From: Arbacia lixula
Lineage: Eukaryota > Echinodermata > Echinoidea > Arbacioida > Arbaciidae
Reading direction: 5' to 3'
Length of the DNA stretch: 64,000 nucleotides
NCBI GenBank assembly: GCA_963669155.1
Contig: OZ022597.1
Coordinates: forward strand, 11,568,225 to 11,632,224
Both the position numbers and the translations under genes were made by a program. The first letter of the stretch is position 1. Each line of letters begins with the position of its first letter. This document shows positions 22,531 to 33,331 of the stretch, in pieces. A model generated the notes under the pieces. That model searched no databases. It saw only the letters and a list, made by a program, of their open reading frames with translations, and was not told where the DNA came from.

Positions 22531-23740
22531 AGTTAGATTTGCTTCCAGCCTGTTCAACTTTTTAAATCGAAATCATCATAGGCTCACGCTGGTCTTAAGC
22601 TGACAAACTAGTGTTCCTTTTATCACAGACCAGAGAAGAACTTGACAGCACTTAGTCTTGGATGACCAGACCCTGTTTGTAATCCATCTATACCTTACAC
22701 ACATACAGGTGATGCTGTGATGGTAGAGTTTTGATTGAAAAAAATACATGGCCAACAGTCTTGAAGCTAGCCTGTTTTCCACTTTCCCCCCAAGAATCAG
22801 GAAGAATGTGACAGCAAGTAGTCTAAATTTGGGAGACCCTGTTTGTAATCCTTCCATGCCATACAATACATATAGACAGGGGATTATAGATTTCTGGTTA
22901 AAAAAACATGTCCCACAGTCTTGAAGCCAGCCTGTTTGCGATTTTACCCTTGCCTCCCAATTGTAAGAATCAGGAAGAACTGTACAGCTACATGTAGTAG
23001 TCTAAGGGCGTGTTTATCTTCTTTTCAGAATTTGAAACACGTTTCCAAAGGCCTTTACGAACGCGTTTCCAAATGGTGCGTTTATCAACTCAATCGCCCA
23101 ACTCGAAAACCGGCCTTGTCACTGCGCAGCTCTACTGTGCCGTTACACGAGCACTGTAGTACAATAGTGTGCGATCAATGTGTTTACGGAAACACGTGGT
23201 TTAAAGTCATTTCAAAACAGCTTTGCTTTTATCTCGCTTCTCTAAACGCGTTTAGGATTGTACAAATTTGCGTGTTTCAAAACAGCTTTCCGAACCCCAT
23301 AATCAAAACACCTTTGCGTTTATCAACTCCCTGAAATGCGTTTAAAAGATTTTAAACGCGTTTCGAAACCAAAAAAAGAGTTGATAAACATGCCCTAATT
23401 TGGCCAGACCTCATGTATTTGTTATCCATCCATACAGTGTACCTTATACATACAGGGGATTATAGAGTTTTGATTAAAAACAACATGTCCAAAAGTCTTG
23501 GAGCCAGGCTGTTTACTACTTTACCCTTGCCACCCAGAAGAACTGTACAGCTACATGTAGTAGTCTAATTTGGCCAGACCTTATGTATTTGTTATCCATC
23601 CACACTGTACCTTACACATACAGGGGAATATAGAGTTTTGATTAAAAACAACATGTCCAAAAGTCTTGGAGCCAGGCTGTTTGCGACTTTACCCTTGCCT
23701 CCCTGATGTACTGTAAGAATCAGGTAGTGTAACAGAAAGA
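22531..23740. repeat. Degenerate tandem repeat, ~180-bp units
   Basis: Units contain TTGAAGCCAGCCTGTTTGCG, GAATCAGGAAGAACTGTACA, GTAGTCTAATTTGGCCAGAC, ATCCATCCATAC and ATTATAGAGTTTTGATTAAA. About five to six units are seen, one interrupted by the 23006-23395 insertion. Confidence 0.8.
23006..23395. mobile_element. PIF/Harbinger-like MITE (GGGCGTGTTTATC ends)
   Basis: 390 bp with ends GGGCGTGTTTATC and GATAAACATGCCC, flanked by TAA at 23003-23005 and 23396-23398. The neighbouring repeat unit at about 23560 shows the empty site GTAGTCTAATTTGG. The interior has many AACGCGTTT and GTTTCC words on both strands. No intact coding frame. Confidence 0.8.
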
Positions 23741-24135
23741 ATGTGTTTACCTGCTGCATGGTCAGGTCACTGCAATGTCAAGCCCACTATGTCATGAAAG
23801 ATATTGTATTTTGAGTTTTGATTGGCAGTTCCTTGTTTTCACATTCAAAAACCCCTTGCGCATTGCTCGTGGGCCTCTCCGTGGTATCGTAAAGTGAGGT
23901 ACGTGCATGCTGTACATGGAGCAGAACATACTTGTGTACAGGAGCAACATAGAGGGACTGCAGATATACATGTACAGGGAGTATTTATGTACAATACACA
24001 GTTTTCTGAAGGAGAAGTCTTGGGCCTACTTACTTAGCCTTGCTTGCAGGCTGTGGGAGATTTTTAATCCTACCTGAAAAATAGTTCAATACTCATAAGA
24101 CTAGCTTATTACACTGTGGAGTGCATGGACACAAC

Positions 24136-24146
24136 CTGAGAGAGAG

Positions 24147-24193
<47 letters not shown>

Positions 24194-24218
24194 TTGAGTA
24201 GAAAGTGATCAAGAAGGG

Positions 24219-24277
<59 letters not shown>

Positions 24278-24362
24278 AAGATTGATAGATAGAAAGACTG
24301 AAATGGAGAGAAAGATACATGTGTACATGTACCTGTATTGAGAAGATAGAGAAAGAGATAAT

Positions 24363-24394
<32 letters not shown>

Positions 24395-24395
24395 T
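24136..24395. repeat. (GA)n microsatellites
   Basis: Three GA tracts (about 24136-24195, 24225-24272 and 24367-24393) are separated by short diverged sequence. Confidence 0.96.
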
Positions 24396-26190
24396 GTCAT
24401 AAGATGATTATCATGGAAAGAACACTCACGACTCACGAGACTAGCACACAGACAGTACAAACCAAACGCTCCACTAATACCAAACAGTCATCAGACATCC
24501 TATCGTAATGCTGGTCTCCTTGGGGTACATGTATATCTCTACAGCGAATGTTGTTGCAAGATCAGAGCATGTAATTGCTACAGTGTACATTGACAACATT
24601 GACTTGCATCACAGGCTTTGATTCATATGATATGATAATGTACCTGCGCGACTATTTCCTTTGAGTGCAATATAATTTGCTCTACATCTTATAATAGCAT
24701 ATTACTGTTGTTTGACATGCATGTATTGACAACATTGGCTTGCACCAGAGAGCTGGGGTCATATTCATGAAATCTGACTACCAGTAGCCTCAATTAGTTA
24801 CTAAAAATGCATGCAGCTGAGTGCACTTGAGCACCTACTACTGTACCTTCATGTAGGCCTAGTAAGGTGTTTGTATGTCCCCTGGCTTGCACTTACAATT
24901 GTTACACAAGCATGTGTACATTGAAATAATGATTGAATTACAACTGCATGTAAGATGACATTTCTGTCAATGAACATGTACACTGTAGTGTACAGTGTAA
25001 ACTGTACTTGTGTACATGTTAACTGTACATTGTTCATGTACCTATACGTAAATGTGTACGTCCATGTACAAGTACATGAACATGAACATGAAAACTGTTG
25101 TTGTCTACATACTGTACATGTGTAATGTGCAAGTCGCTTTCTGACATGAATGCAAATTTATGGATTAAACTTCATCGCGGGCTGAGGATGAAGATTTAAA
25201 CCAGCTTCAAAAGGGGTCAGAAACACATAATCACATAAATCTACACAAATTACCCAAGTCAGCAGTGCAGTATTGCTTAAAGGAGCACAGATTAGTAACA
25301 CTATACAAACCAACTTATATGATTACTGTCTACATGTCGACTGTGTATTTGTTTTTGTGTACGTATCAGTAGATCTGAAAAGCCTTTGAAATGGAATGTG
25401 GATGTGAATGAGTAATAGCTGAGTGAGCAATGGAACGGATTGAATAGTAGTCATGCTATGTTATGTATGGGCAGTGATTCCTAAGAGTGAAACAGCCATT
25501 TTATCATATCAGTTGCTAAAAACATTGTACATGTAGCTGCACAAATAGAATGTGCAGTTATATGTACATACATGTATGCACAGAGAAAAAAGAATAAATA
25601 AAAAATAAAAGAATTACAAATTACAAATGGCATTTGAATGATCTGGTTACAATACTCTCTCTGTACTGTAATGGATACTTGTTGAATTACATAATAGGGT
25701 AATGGATATTCTCTCTGCTATCATGAATAATATAAGCAGTCTTTTTTGATGAGACTAATTTCCTACCTGAAAAGGAGTATCACAAGTCTGCAGACTGCAA
25801 TATCAAGAATTTGCAGTCATGTACAGTACATGCACAATAGCGCTGCTCTGACTTCTTCCCCTTTAGAAGGAGGAGGATGGGATAAGGGCAAAGTCTGTGT
25901 TACCAGACATACATGTATTGTTAACAGACCTGGTTGTGTACATTTTATGCACCTCACAGCCTAGTACCTACATGTAGGCTAGTACGAATACATGAATAGA
26001 TGTGTCTACATGCAGTTTATAATGTAAGGCTCTGTTAGCCTGAGTTTGGAATTATTCAAAGTTTAATGGTAAAGAGAAGTCGTAAGAAGTGATGATTGTA
26101 ATTTGTACCTGTAAGTCCATCATAATGGCAGTGTTCTGCCATCATCACCTTGTCCAGATCTCGTTTTATTGCACGAAGTTTATAATATAA
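24396..26190. other. Unassigned DNA rich in TACATGTAC words
   Basis: Dense GTACATGTAC, ACATGTACAC and related words, especially at 24910-25130. No exon or RNA gene seen. Confidence 0.5.
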
Positions 26191-26626
26191 GCTCCATTTG
26201 CATTTGCTAAGATCGAGATTTTTTAAATCACGATTTTATGTCTCACCATTTACAGTTGCCCCCCAAAACCGCAATCTGAAATATCGCGTTTTTTTGCTAG
26301 GTACTGCGCATGTCCACCGGTCATCCAAAGGAGACCGGCGGGGTGCATGGTTATTATGACGTTATAAGTGGAGCGCCTTTTGACAATGACAAAAATGCGT
26401 GCGTAATTTTACAGAGAAAGATTAAAGTCAACCTGCCGGGAGTGCTGCAAGTCACGTGGCAAAAAAATTGTGATTTTACATGCGATGTTTAAAAAATTCA
26501 CACTCCGGGAAGTGATTTTTCTGGCGCAATGTTTTGGTTGTTTGGATGTAAGTTGCCTAGCAACTTACACCCAAAGATCACAATCTTAGAAAAATCGTGA
26601 TTTTTGCTTGCCAGTGTAAATGGGCC
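26191..26626. mobile_element. Inverted-repeat MITE (CCATTT ends)
   Basis: The left end is GCTCCATTTGCATTTGC and the right end, read outward, GGCCCATTTACACTGGC. Both continue into AAAATC(A/G)CGAT-type words, and TA lies at both borders. The interior is related to the smaller 38677-38896 element. Confidence 0.6.
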
Positions 26627-27293
26627 TATAGAGAGAGAATTCCTTCTAATTATTGGTATGTAAAGGAGTTATGGAATCCATGGTCATTGATAGAATGGTA
26701 CTTGATTACACCGGTCCCATAGTCTTCACCAAGTACCCATGAGCTTTTACAAAACAACACTTAAAGCTCCTTGAGTATTGTTTTGAATAGGCTTCCGAGT
26801 ACCATTGAAATGCTCTTCCTGTTCGTGATAAGGGAGTATCCATGGTCTAATTAAAAGATTTGCCTTGTAAAGATTATCTTTATGTACTGGATTCACTAAT
26901 CTCTTGAAGCCTTGATACCATTGGCTAGTGTCCTTAACTACATGTACATGTATAGTATAGCTTTTATTCACTCAAAAAGTGATCTAGTAGGTGGCTTTAG
27001 ATCTGCGTGGATGCGGATTCTGTTCAGGTCCAATGACGTCGTTTTGAAGCTTTGCGCATGCTCCAGTCTCGGACCCTGCCCAGTACCTGATTCGCAAATG
27101 TGAAAACTAGGGAATTGCTGTCTTCGTGAAAATGAGCACCCCATTCTCATGACTTGGGACGTGTGCAAAGCTTCAACAGGACATCAATGGACCTGAATGC
27201 CGTTAATGTCCACACAGTTTTAAGCACGGGTATGTTAAACAAGATGCAGACCTTGATATGGTTCCCAAGCCTACTTGCTTAATCTACATACAT

Positions 27294-27459
27294 GCAGTTT
27301 TAATCCACAGTATATTTTGTCCAGTTCGGCATGAAACATGATGCTTTTTAGGCTAATGCATAGTGCTGAACTGGACAAAATACATGTATACTGCGGTTTA
27401 AAACTGTAACTCCTTCCCTTTCCCTTTCCCTCTGCCAATTACTTTGAGCTGGAGTGTAT
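27294..27459. mobile_element. Foldback MITE family 2, shortened copy
   Basis: Begins inside the left arm at CAGTTTTAATCCACAGTATA, then TTTTGTCCAGTTCGGC. The right arm is complete out to TTTGAGCTGGAGTGTA. The left purine-rich end is missing. Confidence 0.8.
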
Positions 27460-27521
27460 GTTAAGCTGTTTGATTATGTCTATCCTACTGCTACTTCCCT
27501 GTAGCATTGATATTTCCACCC

Positions 27522-27726
27522 AGCCTGGCTTTCAGGCTGTTTTGCATTTCTAAACCAAACTATTAAATGAAGAGGTCTGGCTGCAGTAGACTAATCATTC
27601 TCAATTTCTTCTCTAGCTCCCCAACACTGAAAATAGAGAATAATGATAAAGTGACTAGTCTGTACGTACCAGACTTTATTTTTCAGTTTTGGATTAGAAA
27701 TGTTCAACAGCCTGGAAGCCAGGCTA
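27522..27726. mobile_element. Inverted-repeat element (AGCCTGGCTT ends)
   Basis: AGCCTGGCTTTCAGGCTGTT on the left is matched by AACAGCCTGGAAGCCAGGCT on the right, with CATTTCTAA / TTAGAAATG inside each arm. A relative lies at 11701-11916. Confidence 0.7.
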
Positions 27727-27797
27727 ACGTGTCCTTTTTTACAGTATCTTGTACTGATTATTTAAGGTTGCAATAACATTAAATGACGTTATATGCA

Positions 27798-27975
27798 CAG
27801 TCAAACCTGTCTTAGCCGCCACCTGTCTATAGCAGCCAACCTGTCTATAGTGGCAACTAAAATAATTTGCCCGGAGAGAGATTATGTGTTAAAGAACCTG
27901 TCTATAGCAGCCACCTGTCCATAAAGGCCACACTTTTTGTTTCCCTTGGGTGGCCACTATAGACAGGTTTCACTG
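27798..27975. mobile_element. Short inverted-repeat element with CAGT ends (pogo/mariner-like)
   Basis: Ends read CAGTCAAACCTGTCTTAGCC and, outward from the right, CAGTGAAACCTGTCTATAGT. The CCTGTCTATAG motif recurs inside. CAGT..AAACCTGTCTA ends resemble pogo/Tigger-type elements. I could not establish the TA duplication on the left. Confidence 0.6.
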
Positions 27976-27979
27976 TACA

Positions 27980-29990
27980 TACAATTTTTAATATGAAAAC
28001 ATTACATCACTCTAAATGTGTGTGCACATCAACAAAGTAAGCATTTTACATGTACCTGCACATATACGTATAAGGTACTGTACTTTACATTTACAAGACT
28101 TAGAGGAACTAACAGTTGACAGTTACATTTGGCACTTTGCCATGATCAGGGAGTCTTGTGTAATCCAATTAAGTTGTTAACACCTGACAACTAATTTGGG
28201 TGTTGGTTTGTTGCACAAGTACATGTGTATATGACAGCTTTAGACTACTACTCCATAATCTAATTAGCATAATGCTCCATCACCTTTACATAAAGCTCAT
28301 TCACACTAAAAAAATAACTTTGGGGAAAATCTGGATTTTTTTTTATCTATGTAGCTCAATTTTCACTTGCCCAAGGAAACATGGCGTTTATCGCACAAAA
28401 CTTTTGAGGAGTAGTTTACATAATGTACATAGTGTAACATTTATGCAGGCCGGGCATGTGAAACACTTGAGTCACCCCCAAAGTTTCACTACCTTAAGCA
28501 ATTGTTTTGCCTGTGACCTTTCCTGCTGTCAATAAAATCCAGGGCCCTGTCTTATAAACAGTTGTGATTGATCTTAATTTTCTGTAAGTTTAATCCTCTG
28601 TCTGTAATATACATACATGTACCTGTATATACAGAGATACGGTTAATATTAATCTCAAGTCGAGTTGTGGTCAGTTGCAGCTCTTTATATTTAAGAGCCT
28701 TAGATAATTTGTTAAAGAAAAATCACGCTGTTCAGTCGGATTCTTCAAAACAAGAATAGAACTGTGTTTTATGGTTGTTACCTACCAACTTTCACTTTTT
28801 ACTGGTGATTGTAAAAACATCACCTTTTGGGGAGTAAGTTTCAAGGCTCTGCACTACATGTATTTAGTCCTGAGCAGGGTTAAGATGCCCTGTATGTAGA
28901 GAGGTAAAGCCATAGAAGTGTTGTGAAAGAGAACTTTCTTTAGAAGGCAGTGATTGGATAAAGATATAATTGTACTTTGTATGGGATGCAACAAAAGGGT
29001 TGGGGTGAGATAATGATGGTGAAGGCTTTACCTATGAAATAGCCTTAATTCATTCCCCAGGTAATTCTGATGACGGATCTCTATTGCAATTGTCACAAAC
29101 ATTACAAGGATAAAAGACAGATCTCTCAAAATGTAATCACTGGTAAAGTGAACAGAAAAAAACTTTTACATCTGAAACAGTTTATATTCATTTGAAAGCT
29201 GTTTATGAACATATAACATCATCTCTGCTGTGATGCAATGAAATGGGAGAACTAGAAGTATACCAGGTACTAAAGAATGTACATTATGCAAATTACCATT
29301 TCCATGCACACACAGTATATTATGAGATCTTAAGAAAATGTTCAAATGAAGGCATGCCCTAATAAGGTAATGTTTCTAAGCCATTTGTTGCATGCTCAGA
29401 CCAAGAAGGGCTCTTAACTTCGAGGCCATTTTCATCAAAACAGGCTCAGGTACATATGTAGGCTGTGCAATGTTGAGTTCTAGAGACAATTTGTTGATAT
29501 TCCTTATTTGGTGATGAGAAGGAAAGCCCAATAGAGTTCTATTGATGTTGTTCAGATGTTGACAGAGCAGGCTATTTAAATTTAGATTTAAATATTCATG
29601 TTGGTATTGCAAAGTGAAGAAGGATGCTGGAGTCTTCCCTTCTATGGTAAAGCAAAGAGTGCTCAATTGAGTCAATATTGTGGGGACAATGTTCAATTTG
29701 TGTTGACTTTTCCGTATGACGTGAGTAATAGCCCTTTGCAATGTATATAATGTATAAGTAATGAGTGCATAATTTGCGTTCATACAGTATTGCATTGCAG
29801 CAATGTTGTCCAAAAAAGGTCATTCTCCCTATGTGCATATGTGCATGCTACCCAGGAAATTGTATAGTGTTATCTGTAGTTCATTCAGTACACATGGGCT
29901 GTAATTTTGCTGTGTAGTCCCATACACTCTCTTTCCAGTTGCTGCACCATATCACTGTCTGTTCTCAGATTTGAGCCGTCATCGTCATTA
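27980..29990. other. Unassigned DNA with one 145-codon minus-strand ORF
   Basis: The longest frame is 29376-29813 on the minus strand (145 aa, unrecognised, no domain motif I can see). It may be chance or a decayed mobile-element fragment. No other exon supported. Confidence 0.4.
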
Positions 29991-29999
29991 CCATGTTAA

Positions 30000-30960
30000 A
30001 CAATCCCCCGGCAAAGAGTTCTATTACAGGATGTCTTAACTGGAAGGAATCTAGAATGGGTAACTGAAGACGGTAGTGACTGGATTGGAAATCATGATTG
30101 TGAGTGCCATGTAAACAGGCCCTTCAAGGAGAGTTGTATCCGAGACGTCTTGAGTGAAATTAATCTTGGATGGCTAACTGAACAGCGGTTGGATTTCAAT
30201 TGGGATTTGAATCGACATGACCACTGCTATAAAAGGCCCTTTATGGAGCATTGTACAGTGTATCTGGGATGTCTCAAGTGAAATTAATCTTGTATGGCTA
30301 ACTAAACATTGGTTGGATTTCAAATTGTGATTTGAATCGTCATTGCCACTGCTACATGTGAATGGGCCCTTGAAAGAGGGTTGTTTTCTGGAATGTCTCA
30401 ACTGAAATGAATCTTGTATAGCTATTTAAACATTGGTTGGATTTCAAATCGTGATTTGAATCATCATTGTCACTGCTGAACAGGCCCTGGTAGGAGAGTT
30501 GTATTCGGGGATGTCTCAACTTGAAGAAATGTTGTGTTGTTATTACAGTGATCATCAATTGGATTTCTAATCGTGACTTCAAACGTCATCGTCACTGCTA
30601 TGCAAACACACCTTTGAAGGAGAGTTGTATTTTGTGATGTCTTAACCTGAAGAAATCATGTAAGGGCATTACACTCAGCATTTATTGAATTTAAAACCAT
30701 GATTTTAAATGTCATTGTCAGTCGTATGCAAGCATGCTTTTGAAGGGGATGTCTCAAGTACAGTAGAAAGAAACTTGTTTTTTAGGGTTCTAAAGAAGAT
30801 ATACATGTGCTATGTACTTTGGATTCTGAATTGTGATAGAAATCGTTGTTAGTAGTGATGTGTGGACATGCTCTAGGGAAATCATAGCATTCTTCTTCAG
30901 GATATCTCAACAAAATTCCAGAGAGGAATATTGAAGTTGTATGGTAATTGGATTTAAGAT
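30000..30960. repeat. Degenerate ~120-bp tandem repeat
   Basis: About eight diverged units share GATGTCTCAA.TGAA..AATCTTG, GGTTGGATTTCAAAT.GTGATT, GAATCGTCATTG.CACTGCTA and GGCCCTT..A.GAGAGTTGTA. Divergence rises toward the right end. Confidence 0.8.
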
Positions 30961-31039
30961 TGTGATTATACTGTGGTATAGTCAAATCAGCATTATTAGA
31001 ACATGCCTGATAGTGATGTTAGGGGGGGGGGGGGGGGGC

Positions 31040-31590
31040 ATTCAGGGGTCTCAATGGGAAAGGAATCTTGCACAGGTGATTGAACACTGATTGGATTCCA
31101 ACTTCACTTTGATGGGTTAAACCTCTGATGAACATGCATGTTCAAGCATCATAACTAGCTCATGTACATGTACTATGGGCACATAGAAAAATCATCATTA
31201 TTAGTGTTGTATGAACATGCCCTGTATAGATAGTGGGGTCTTCTTTTTCCAGGGGATCTCAACAGGAAAGGAATCTTGCACAGGTAACTGAACACTGATT
31301 GGATTCCAACTTCACTTTGATGGGTTAAACCTCTGATGAACATGCATGTTCTAGCATCATACCCAGCTCATGTACTTTGGGCACATAGCAAAATCAGGAT
31401 TATTAGTGCTGTATGAACATGCCCTGTAGAGATAGTGGGGTCTTCTTTTCCAGGGGATCTCAACAGGAAGGGAATCTTGCACAGGTTACTGAACACTGAT
31501 TGGATTTTAACTTCACTTTGATGGGTTAAACCTCTGACGAACATGCATGTTCTAGCCTTGCATCATAACCAGCTCTTGTAAATTGAGACC
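31040..31590. repeat. ~208-bp tandem repeat, three units
   Basis: Units start at about 31045, 31255 and 31455 with TCTCAACAGGAAAGGAATCT, and contain TTCACTTTGATGGGTTAAAC and GAACATGCATGTTC. They are much more alike than the neighbouring 120-bp units, from which they seem derived. A poly-G run (about 18 G) lies just before, at 31021. Confidence 0.85.
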
Positions 31591-32004
31591 CACTCCGCCA
31601 TGAAGCTATGCTATATTTCCTGAATGGAGCCACAGAACCTTTAACATGTAATTATCTCAATTGTATTAAAGAATTGACAAATTTATTGAGAAATTATAAC
31701 TTTGTCAATTTTTTGTCCACTTGTGATTCAAAACTGGTATCAAGTGTGAGAGAACAATTAAGATTTAATGCAATAATCTCAAAACCTAACTTTTAATTTT
31801 TACCTCCTAGTTAAGGGTTTTGCAAAGGTTAGTCACAATATACTTTGGGCATAATCAGAACAGGGAAAAAGGTTAGAATTGTGTTTGTGGTGGCTGCTTT
31901 CGAGCTGATGTCATGAAACACACTCTGTGAACTGTGTTATACCAGACAGCAATGGAGGATCTTTTTTAAAGGGACTGTTTTTTTTTATTAGCAAAGAATC
32001 AAAG

Positions 32005-32134
32005 TTAAAGTCCACCCTGAAATTCAGTTGGTTTTAATACAGACAAAAACACGAAAGAAACAAATATGTAAAGGTTTGACAAAAATCTGTTATGACTAAA
32101 ACAGATTTAACTTCAGGGTAGACTTTCCCTTTAA
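32005..32134. mobile_element. Fragment of TTAA MITE (TCCACCCTGAA arms)
   Basis: TTAAAGTCCACCCTGAA on the left is answered by TTCAGGGTAGACTTTCCCTT then TTAA on the right. This resembles the 44040-44491 element, and a further remnant lies around 32650-32770. Confidence 0.6.
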
Positions 32135-32139
32135 GGGCT

Positions 32140-33140
32140 CTTTGTATTATTGCAGGGGCTAAATTACCCTATTAAAGCCCCTTTGTGATTTTAAACTGTA
32201 CTGATGTGTTTGTGTGTATACCAGCATGAATGTGTTACAGTGGGACCAAGAATGTTGATATGAAGTGTGACAGAGGGCAGCACCCTCCACACAGAAGTGT
32301 GAAAAGATTTCAGACAGATTGAATCAATCCACTTCAAAAGCGCTTTAAGATTTGACTTTGATGAGGGAAGGGGTGCAGGAGCATTGACAAGACATTGCAA
32401 GTGAGATACCGGGAACTCTGATTGAATTAAGACGCTAGAAACAATGGGATTCCAGAGCCATGAGGCAAGCTCTGAATGTAGCAGACAGAAAGTGTGAGTA
32501 GTCTGCATCACAGACTCTAGCATGAACTGTCTCTTGATATGTGTCTGAGAAATCAGACTAGACCCTGATATATTAAGTGTCTATCTTGTTAGGATGTCTG
32601 CACAAATATACATGTATGGGGAGTAGTTAAGTGAAATAAGATGAAAATCCATTAAAGGCTATACAAGTTTTGATTTTGTGAAGGATTTTTGTCAAACTTT
32701 CACCGCTACATGTACAGTTTATGTTTCTTTCATGTTTCTATCTTCAGGGTGAACTCTTCTTTTAAGAATGAATAGTCTGTACTCAAGCCAGGCTGCTTTA
32801 TAGAAATGTTCGAATCAGAGAAAAAAAAAAAATCAAAATTTTTGAGGGCTGCTTTTTGAGCACATTTGGCTACCATTTTACAATGTGTCTATGGGAATTT
32901 TGGGGGATCTTTTAACGCTTTCCAGGGCTCTTTTAAGCATTTCTGGGGCGAAATCGCCCAGAACCCCATTGTATTTTTTTCCCAGGTTCGGACAAAAAAT
33001 GCCCAACAGCATTGAAGACAGACTACGTGCAAGCGAGACAGAAATTCCCTCGGTTCCTAGTCACCGAGCCAGACTCGCTCTCCCCCCTGTTGCTCTCTGT
33101 CGGCTAACTTCACAGTCGGGGCAGAGCGAGCTTGCTTCAT
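32140..33140. other. Region just upstream of MICAL
   Basis: No upstream gene recognised; the 110-codon minus-strand ORF at 32191-32523 matches nothing I know. The MICAL promoter should lie near 32900-33200, where CpG-containing, less AT-rich sequence begins. I see no convincing TATA box. Confidence 0.4.
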
Positions 33141-33305
33141 TCAGTGTTTGACGAGCTATCGGAGGAAAGGCGATCTAACTTTTGAAGGCGGTGTGGGCAA
33201 ATTTGTTGGCATTCGTGGTACAGTGCTTTGGCATACAAGCGAGGATTGTATTGGGAGTCGTCGGAGCTTTTGGCCTCTACTTTTGAGTGAAGAGAGAGGG
33301 GAAGA

Positions 33306-33331
33306 ATGGCTCCCATTGCTACTGCCACAGA
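33306..33331 (+). CDS. MICAL: MICAL exon 1 (first coding exon, start codon)
   Basis: F-actin monooxygenase of the MICAL family, a cytoplasmic flavoenzyme that oxidises actin methionines and disassembles filaments downstream of semaphorin/plexin signalling. The ATG has A at -3 and G at +4, and an in-frame TGA lies at 33288. Twenty-six coding bases are followed by a GTGAGT donor at 33332. Joined to exon 2 they read MAPIATATETPSTMPWID without a frame break, the main evidence for this exon. It would be followed by an intron of about 10.4 kb. Alternative: the true start is the ATG at 43725 and this exon is not used. Confidence 0.6.

Noticed and set aside
29376-29813. 145-codon minus-strand ORF considered as a reverse transcriptase fragment
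   Set aside because: No RT or endonuclease motif visible and no repeat borders; left as unassigned.
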